From NCBI RefSeq assembly GCF_002285795.1, contig NZ_CP022961.1, forward strand, positions 6,080,001-6,144,000: 64,000 nt of DNA, written 5' to 3'. The stretch comes from Plantactinospora sp. KBS50 (GTDB lineage: Bacteria > Actinomycetota > Actinomycetes > Mycobacteriales > Micromonosporaceae). Position numbers and translations under genes: made by a program. Shown here piece by piece: positions 59,709 to 64,000 of this stretch. The stretch's first letter is position 1. The number at the start of each line of letters is the position of its first letter. The notes beneath the pieces were generated by a model that made no database searches, had not been told where the DNA came from, and saw only the letters and a list, made by a program, of their open reading frames with translations.

Positions 59709-61382
59709 TCAGGCCGGGCGGCGGCTCTGCACGATGCGGAACCGGTTGGCCACGTACGCGCCGTCGGTGAGCGCCGCGTTCGCGGCCGGGTTCGCGCCGC
59801 TGGCGTGGAAGTCGGAGAACGCCGCGGACTGGTTGACGAAGACGCCGCCGGTCAGGTTGCAGGACAGGTGCACCCCGACGTCCAGCGCCGCCTCCTCGAC
59901 GGCGTCCAGCACCGCGGGATCGGTGGCGTAGACCGCGGCGGTCAGCGCCCCGCCGCTGCCCACGGTCCTGCGGAAGATCTCCAGGCTGTGCGCGGTGGAG
60001 TCGGTGGCGATCACGAACGAGATCGGTCCGAACCACTCCTGGCCGTACGTGTCCACGGCGTCCGCGTCCAGCTTCACGATGGTGGGGGTGCGGACCACGG
60101 CGCCGGGGAACCGCGGGTGCTCGACGGTACGCGCGGGCAGCACGGTCTCGCCGACCGCGGTCACCTCGTCGAGCCGCTTGAGCACCCCGTCGTTGACGAT
60201 GGCGCCGGTCAGCTCGACGCCCCGGGCCGGGTCGCCGGTGAGCTTGCCGATCGCGGCGGCGATACCGGCGGCCACCTCGTCGAGGCTCTTGTGCCCCTGG
60301 TCGGTCTCGATGCCGTCCCGGGGCACCAGGATGTTCTGCGAGGTGGTGCACATCTGCCCGCTGTACAGCGTGAGCGTGAAGCCGAGGTTGCGGCACAGAC
60401 CGGCGAAGTCGTCGGTGGAGTCGATGACGACCGTGTTCAGGCCGGCCTTCTCGGTGTAGACGGCGGCCTGCCGGGCGTTGGCCTCCAGCCAGTCGCCGTA
60501 CTCGCTGGAGCCGGTGAAGTCGACGATCCGCACGGCCGGGTCCAGGGCGAGGGTGGAGGCGAGCCGCTCGTCCGGCGCCTCGGCGGCCAGCAGCACGAGG
60601 TTGGGGTCGAATCCCGCCTCGGCCAGCACCTCGCGGGCGTACCGGACGGTGATGGCGAGCGGCAGCACGGCCCGCGGGTGCGGCTTGACCAGTACGGGGT
60701 TGCCGGTGGCCAGCGACGCGAAGAGGCCGGGGTACGAGTTCCAGGTCGGGAACGTGTTGCAGCCGATCAGCAGGCTGACCCCGCGCGGCACCACGTGGTA
60801 GGTCTTGGTCATCCGCAGCGGCTCGCCCTTGCCGGCGGGCTTCTCCCAGTCGGCCGTGCCGGGGTGCCGGGTCATCTCCGCGTACGCGTAGGCGACCGCC
60901 TCCAGCGCCCGGTCCAGCGCGTGCGCGCCGCCGGCCTGGAACGCCATCACGAACGCCTGCCCGCTGGTGAACTGCACCGCGTTGGCCAGTTCGAAGACGT
61001 GCCTGTGCAGCCGGGACAGGATCTCCAGGCACACCCCCACCCGGGCCTGCGGGCCGGCGTCGCGCCAGGCCGGCAGCGCGGCGGTGGCGGCGGCGATCAG
61101 CTCCGCCGGCTCGCCGTGCGGGTAGCGCACGTGCAGGTCGATGCCGAACGGGCTGGTCTCGGTGGCCACCCGGTCCCGGGTGCCGGGCTGGTCGAGCGGG
61201 AAGTCGGCACCTAGGTACGCCTGGAACGCGGCCTCGCCCTCGGCCGCCGCGTGCTCGCCGTACACCCGCGGGCTGGGCGACTCCGGGTAGGCGGACCAGT
61301 AGCCACGCTCGGTTATCGCGTGCAGCGCCCGGGTGAGGGTCTCGGCGTGCGCGGCGTAGAGGGGATGCGGGGTCTCCGTCAT
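59709..61382 (-). CDS. paaN: PaaN-type aldehyde dehydrogenase
   Basis: A 557-residue member of the aldehyde dehydrogenase superfamily with the PaaN (TIGR02288-like) layout, linked to phenylacetate breakdown. The N-terminal HAITERGYWSAYPESPSPRV block is diagnostic. The NAD site is GCNTFPTWNSYPGLFASLAT with VDFTGSSEYGDWLEANARQA, and the catalytic Cys is in SGQMCTTSQN. No other paa gene lies in the window, so its pathway here is uncertain. ATG 61382 starts the family block. Confidence 0.9.
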   Translation of the reverse strand: MTETPHPLYAAHAETLTRALHAITERGYWSAYPESPSPRVYGEHAAAEGEAAFQAYLGADFPLDQPGTRDRVATETSPFGIDLHVRYPHGEPAELIAAATAALPAWRDAGPQARVGVCLEILSRLHRHVFELANAVQFTSGQAFVMAFQAGGAHALDRALEAVAYAYAEMTRHPGTADWEKPAGKGEPLRMTKTYHVVPRGVSLLIGCNTFPTWNSYPGLFASLATGNPVLVKPHPRAVLPLAITVRYAREVLAEAGFDPNLVLLAAEAPDERLASTLALDPAVRIVDFTGSSEYGDWLEANARQAAVYTEKAGLNTVVIDSTDDFAGLCRNLGFTLTLYSGQMCTTSQNILVPRDGIETDQGHKSLDEVAAGIAAAIGKLTGDPARGVELTGAIVNDGVLKRLDEVTAVGETVLPARTVEHPRFPGAVVRTPTIVKLDADAVDTYGQEWFGPISFVIATDSTAHSLEIFRRTVGSGGALTAAVYATDPAVLDAVEEAALDVGVHLSCNLTGGVFVNQSAAFSDFHASGANPAANAALTDGAYVANRFRIVQSRRPA

Positions 61383-61463
61383 GCCCGCCATCATGCCCCA
61401 GGCCCACCGGCGGCGGTAAGGCCAGCACACGTTACAAGGTGACCGCGAAATCACCAGGATGTG

Positions 61464-62483
61464 TCACAGCGTGAGCTGCCACGCCTGCCAGATGTCCAGG
61501 GGGCGGTAGCCCAGCAGCTCGTTGATCGAGATCATCTGTTCGTTGTCGGTCGCGTTCCAGGTGTCCACGACGCACAGCTCCGGTTCGTGCGTCAGCGTGT
61601 ACCGCAGATTGTCGATCTTGACGGCGGCGCCGAGCCGGTGCCCGCGGTGCTCCGGGTCCACCAGGGTGATCTGCTGGTACGCGTGCCAGGCGTCGGTGGC
61701 GGCGAACATGATCCTGGTGAAGCCGACCAACCGGCCCGTGGCGTCGTCGCGGGCGGCGGCGCTGTAGAGCCGGCGCCCCCGGTCCACCAGCAGCCGCTCC
61801 TCGGCCTCCTGCCGGGTGACGTCGATGTTCTCCTGCTCCCACACCAGGTCGCCGATCGGCGCGTCGGCCATCAGCCGGCTGTTCAGGTACGCGATGTCGG
61901 CCAGGTGTCCCGGCTCGGTGAGCCCGGCCCAGCAGATCGTCGAGTAGCCGGCGGCCCGCCGCCGCCCCGCCGCGTACGCCGCGTCCAGCGCCGGCCAGTC
62001 CACCGTGCCGACGTCCAGCCGCCGGCGAACCTCGTCGAGCACCGCGGTCGCCCCCATCGCCGCGGCGAACGCGGAACCGGCCGGATCCCGCGGCGGGCCG
62101 TCCGGCAGCCCGGACACCACCTCGCCGACGATCCGCTTGCGGCCCAGTTCCCGGGCCAGCCGCACGGCGTACCCGTGCAGCGCCCGCCCCACGCCCCGGC
62201 GCAGGTGATCGGGGTGCACGGCAATGTCCAGTTCGGCGTTCCCGGTGTTGTCCAGCATCGGCAGGTGCAGGGTGGCGAACCCGACCGGCGTCCCACCCAC
62301 CACCGCCAGCAGGGCCCGGACCTGCTGGCCCGGCATCGGCTGGCGGATCCCCGCGGCGACCTCCCGGCGGCCGCGCGGGGGAAGGTCCGCAACGGTGGCG
62401 GACGCGCTGGCCCGCCGGATCCGGTACGCCTGCGTCACGGCTTCGTCGTCGCGCGGGTCGAGCGGCACCACATCGATCGTCAC
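61464..62483 (-). CDS. Tandem GNAT acetyltransferase family protein
   Basis: A 339-residue protein with two GNAT folds: LDIAVHPDHLRRGVGRALHG in the first and ITLVDPEHRGHRLGAAVKID in the second. It ends with VVDTWNATDNEQMISINELL, typical of a large actinobacterial family. The aminoglycoside-like or amino-acid substrate is not known. GTG 62483 is the likely start; the open frame continues upstream without family similarity. A good promoter lies 160-190 bases upstream. Confidence 0.87.
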   Translation of the reverse strand: MTIDVVPLDPRDDEAVTQAYRIRRASASATVADLPPRGRREVAAGIRQPMPGQQVRALLAVVGGTPVGFATLHLPMLDNTGNAELDIAVHPDHLRRGVGRALHGYAVRLARELGRKRIVGEVVSGLPDGPPRDPAGSAFAAAMGATAVLDEVRRRLDVGTVDWPALDAAYAAGRRRAAGYSTICWAGLTEPGHLADIAYLNSRLMADAPIGDLVWEQENIDVTRQEAEERLLVDRGRRLYSAAARDDATGRLVGFTRIMFAATDAWHAYQQITLVDPEHRGHRLGAAVKIDNLRYTLTHEPELCVVDTWNATDNEQMISINELLGYRPLDIWQAWQLTL

Positions 62484-62644
62484 ACGGGTGACCGTGCCGC
62501 AACCCGCCCGCTCGGCGCGACCGAATTTCGGCCGCGGCCGAGCGCAGGAAAGATTTTGGTCGGGAGGGACGACCGCACAACGCCTCCGGCGCTGGGTCGG
62601 TAGAGCTTGAAAAGTCTCCGGCGGTACGCCCTCCCGCACGGAGC

Positions 62645-62673
62645 ATCTTGCGCCGCCCAGGATGTCCAGTCAA
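62645..62673 (-). promoter_or_regulatory. Candidate promoter for the GNAT gene
   Basis: On the minus strand: -35 TTGACT (62673-62668), 17 bases, -10 CAAGAT (62650-62645). It lies in the AT-richest part of the 283-base space between thrC and the GNAT gene. Confidence 0.5.
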
Positions 62674-62766
62674 GTACTCGAAGGCAGTTTTTCTGCTACC
62701 CACAGCAAATCCCCAGCTACCAAGCGCAGCGATCCGGCCACGGACCGGGTCGGTGCGACCGGCGGG

Positions 62767-63999
62767 TCAGCCGAGCAGGCCGGCGTCCCGGGCCGCCCGC
62801 AGCGACGGCCGGACCCGGTGCGTCGGACCGGCCGCGCCGGCCACCGCGTCCAGCGTCTTCAACCCCTCGCCGGTGTTGTAGACGACGGTCTCCCGGGTCG
62901 GGTCGAGCCGGCCGGACGCGACCAGCTTGGCCAGCACCGCCACCGTGACGCCGCCGGCGGTCTCGGCGAACACGCCGGCGGTCCGGGCGAGCCGCCGGAT
63001 GCCGTCGCGGATCTCGTCGTCGTCGGCGAAGTCCATCCACCCGCCGGTACGCCGCACCGCCTCCAGCGCGTACGCGCCGGCGGCCGGGTCGCCGATGTTC
63101 AGCGACTTCGCGATGCCGGTCGGCCGGACCGGGGTGATCACGTCGGTGCCGGCGTGCAGGGCGGCCGCGATCGGGTTGCAGCCCGCGGACTGCGCGCCGA
63201 ACACCCGCCACCCGTTCGCCGGCGCGTCGACCAGCCCGATCTCCACCAGCTCGGCGAACGCCTTGTCCACCTTGGTCAGCAGCTCGCCGCTGGCCATGGG
63301 GATCACAACCTGTTCCGGGATGCGCCAGCCCAACTGCTCGGCCACCTCGTACCCGAGGGTCTTGGAACCCTCGGCGTAGTACGGCCGGACGTTGACGTTC
63401 ACGAAGGCGGTGTCGGCGAACTCGTCGGTCTCCACCAGCTCGCCGCAGAGCCGGTTCACGTCGTCGTACGAGCCGTCCACGGCCACCAGCTCGCCGTCGT
63501 ACACGGCGGTGGTGACCACCTTGCCCAGTTCGAGGTCGGCGGGGATGAAGACGATCGACGGTACGCCGGCCCGGGCGCCGTGCGCGGCCACGGAGTTGGC
63601 GAGGTTGCCGGTCGAGGCGCAGGCGAAGCGGGTGAAGCCGAGGCCCTTGGCGGCGGTCAGCGCCACCGAGACCACCCGGTCCTTGAACGAGTGGGTGGGG
63701 TTGGCGCTGTCGTCCTTGACCCACAGCGGGGCGCTGATGCCGAGTTCGGCGCCGAGCCGCGGCGCCGGGACCAGCGGGGTGAGCCCCGGGTCGAGGCTCA
63801 CCCGGGCGGCCGGGTCCTGGCCGGCGGGCAGCAGCGGGGCGTACCGCCAGATGTTGGCCGGACCCGCCTCGATCTGGGCGCGGGTGACCCGGGCCAGCGC
63901 GGCGGCGTCGTAGCCGACCTCCAGCGGGCCGAAACACTCGTAACAGGCGTGCTGGGCGATCAGCGGATATTCGGCGCCGCAGCCGCGGCAGACCAGGAC
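62767..63999 (-). CDS. thrC: Threonine synthase (5' end outside window)
   Basis: The 410 visible codons cover most of a PLP-dependent threonine synthase, which converts O-phosphohomoserine to threonine. A zinc-ribbon-like head is visible at the window edge (LVCRGCGAEYPLIAQHACYE, two CxxC pairs). The PLP lysine is in THSFKDRVVS, and the glycine-rich phosphate loop reads CASTGNLANSVAAHGARAGV. The C-terminal ETAGGVTVAVLAKL and NTGEGLKTLDAV are typical. The start lies beyond position 64000. No hom or thrB is seen. Confidence 0.93.
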   Translation of the reverse strand, partial: VLVCRGCGAEYPLIAQHACYECFGPLEVGYDAAALARVTRAQIEAGPANIWRYAPLLPAGQDPAARVSLDPGLTPLVPAPRLGAELGISAPLWVKDDSANPTHSFKDRVVSVALTAAKGLGFTRFACASTGNLANSVAAHGARAGVPSIVFIPADLELGKVVTTAVYDGELVAVDGSYDDVNRLCGELVETDEFADTAFVNVNVRPYYAEGSKTLGYEVAEQLGWRIPEQVVIPMASGELLTKVDKAFAELVEIGLVDAPANGWRVFGAQSAGCNPIAAALHAGTDVITPVRPTGIAKSLNIGDPAAGAYALEAVRRTGGWMDFADDDEIRDGIRRLARTAGVFAETAGGVTVAVLAKLVASGRLDPTRETVVYNTGEGLKTLDAVAGAAGPTHRVRPSLRAARDAGLLG

Positions 64000-64000
64000 C

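Overview
The window is a very GC-rich actinobacterial chromosome segment. The mycothiol synthase, GlnR, YbaB-type proteins, DUF2516/HbhA-like block and LmeA-type protein, together with codons ending almost always in G or C, point to the Actinomycetia. The protein flavour (DUF402, GroES-like protein, PPK2, GATCGTGGATT-type intergenic palindromes) suggests Micromonosporaceae; that family-level call is an inference. No rRNA, tRNA, CRISPR array, phage or complete insertion sequence was seen.

Layout. 0-7.3 kb (minus strand): the start of an ECF sigma factor, an AlaX-like editing hydrolase, an alpha/beta hydrolase, a DUF2516 / HbhA-like / XRE-regulator block, an asparaginase, a BKACE enzyme, YgfZ and a Fur-family regulator. 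7.3-9.3 kb: PabC, a nitrobindin with a 37-residue membrane peptide, and DsrE. 9.4-18.5 kb: an accessory block with a type VII-secretion-substrate-like operon (membrane protein, EspC/WXG-like protein, two YbaB-like proteins, a lipoprotein), an orphan winged-helix regulator and a large secreted subtilase with kelch repeats. 18.6-25.5 kb: sseC, a sulfurtransferase under a cysteine-rich leader peptide, lmeA, glnR, a polysaccharide deacetylase and mshD. From memory of the M. tuberculosis map this order (ygfZ-pabC-nitrobindin-sseC-cysA2-lmeA-glnR-mshD) matches Rv0811c-Rv0819, which makes 9.4-18.5 kb look like an insertion into a conserved core.

25.6-36.8 kb is rich in phosphate genes: pstSCAB behind a PHO box, Pit with its DUF47 partner behind a second PHO-box-like array, and PPK2, with two acetyltransferase/NUDIX genes and an oxidoreductase between them. 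36.8-38.6 kb is low-complexity DNA with several tandem repeats and no convincing gene model. 38.6-48.6 kb holds DinG helicase, an AI-2E-type permease, a GroES-like protein, a PrsW protease, a FUSC-type membrane protein and a GT39 glycosyltransferase. 48.7-55.9 kb holds an FAD oxidase, GlpD, an unusual membrane-embedded subtilase and a GNAT enzyme. 56.1-64 kb holds groEL with two CIRCE operators, a cold-shock protein, GNAT enzymes, PaaN and threonine synthase (cut by the window edge).

Three genes (XRE regulator, secreted subtilase, DUF2188 protein) are each broken by what looks like the loss of a single base in a homopolymer run. The shared pattern suggests sequencing undercalls more than three independent mutations.
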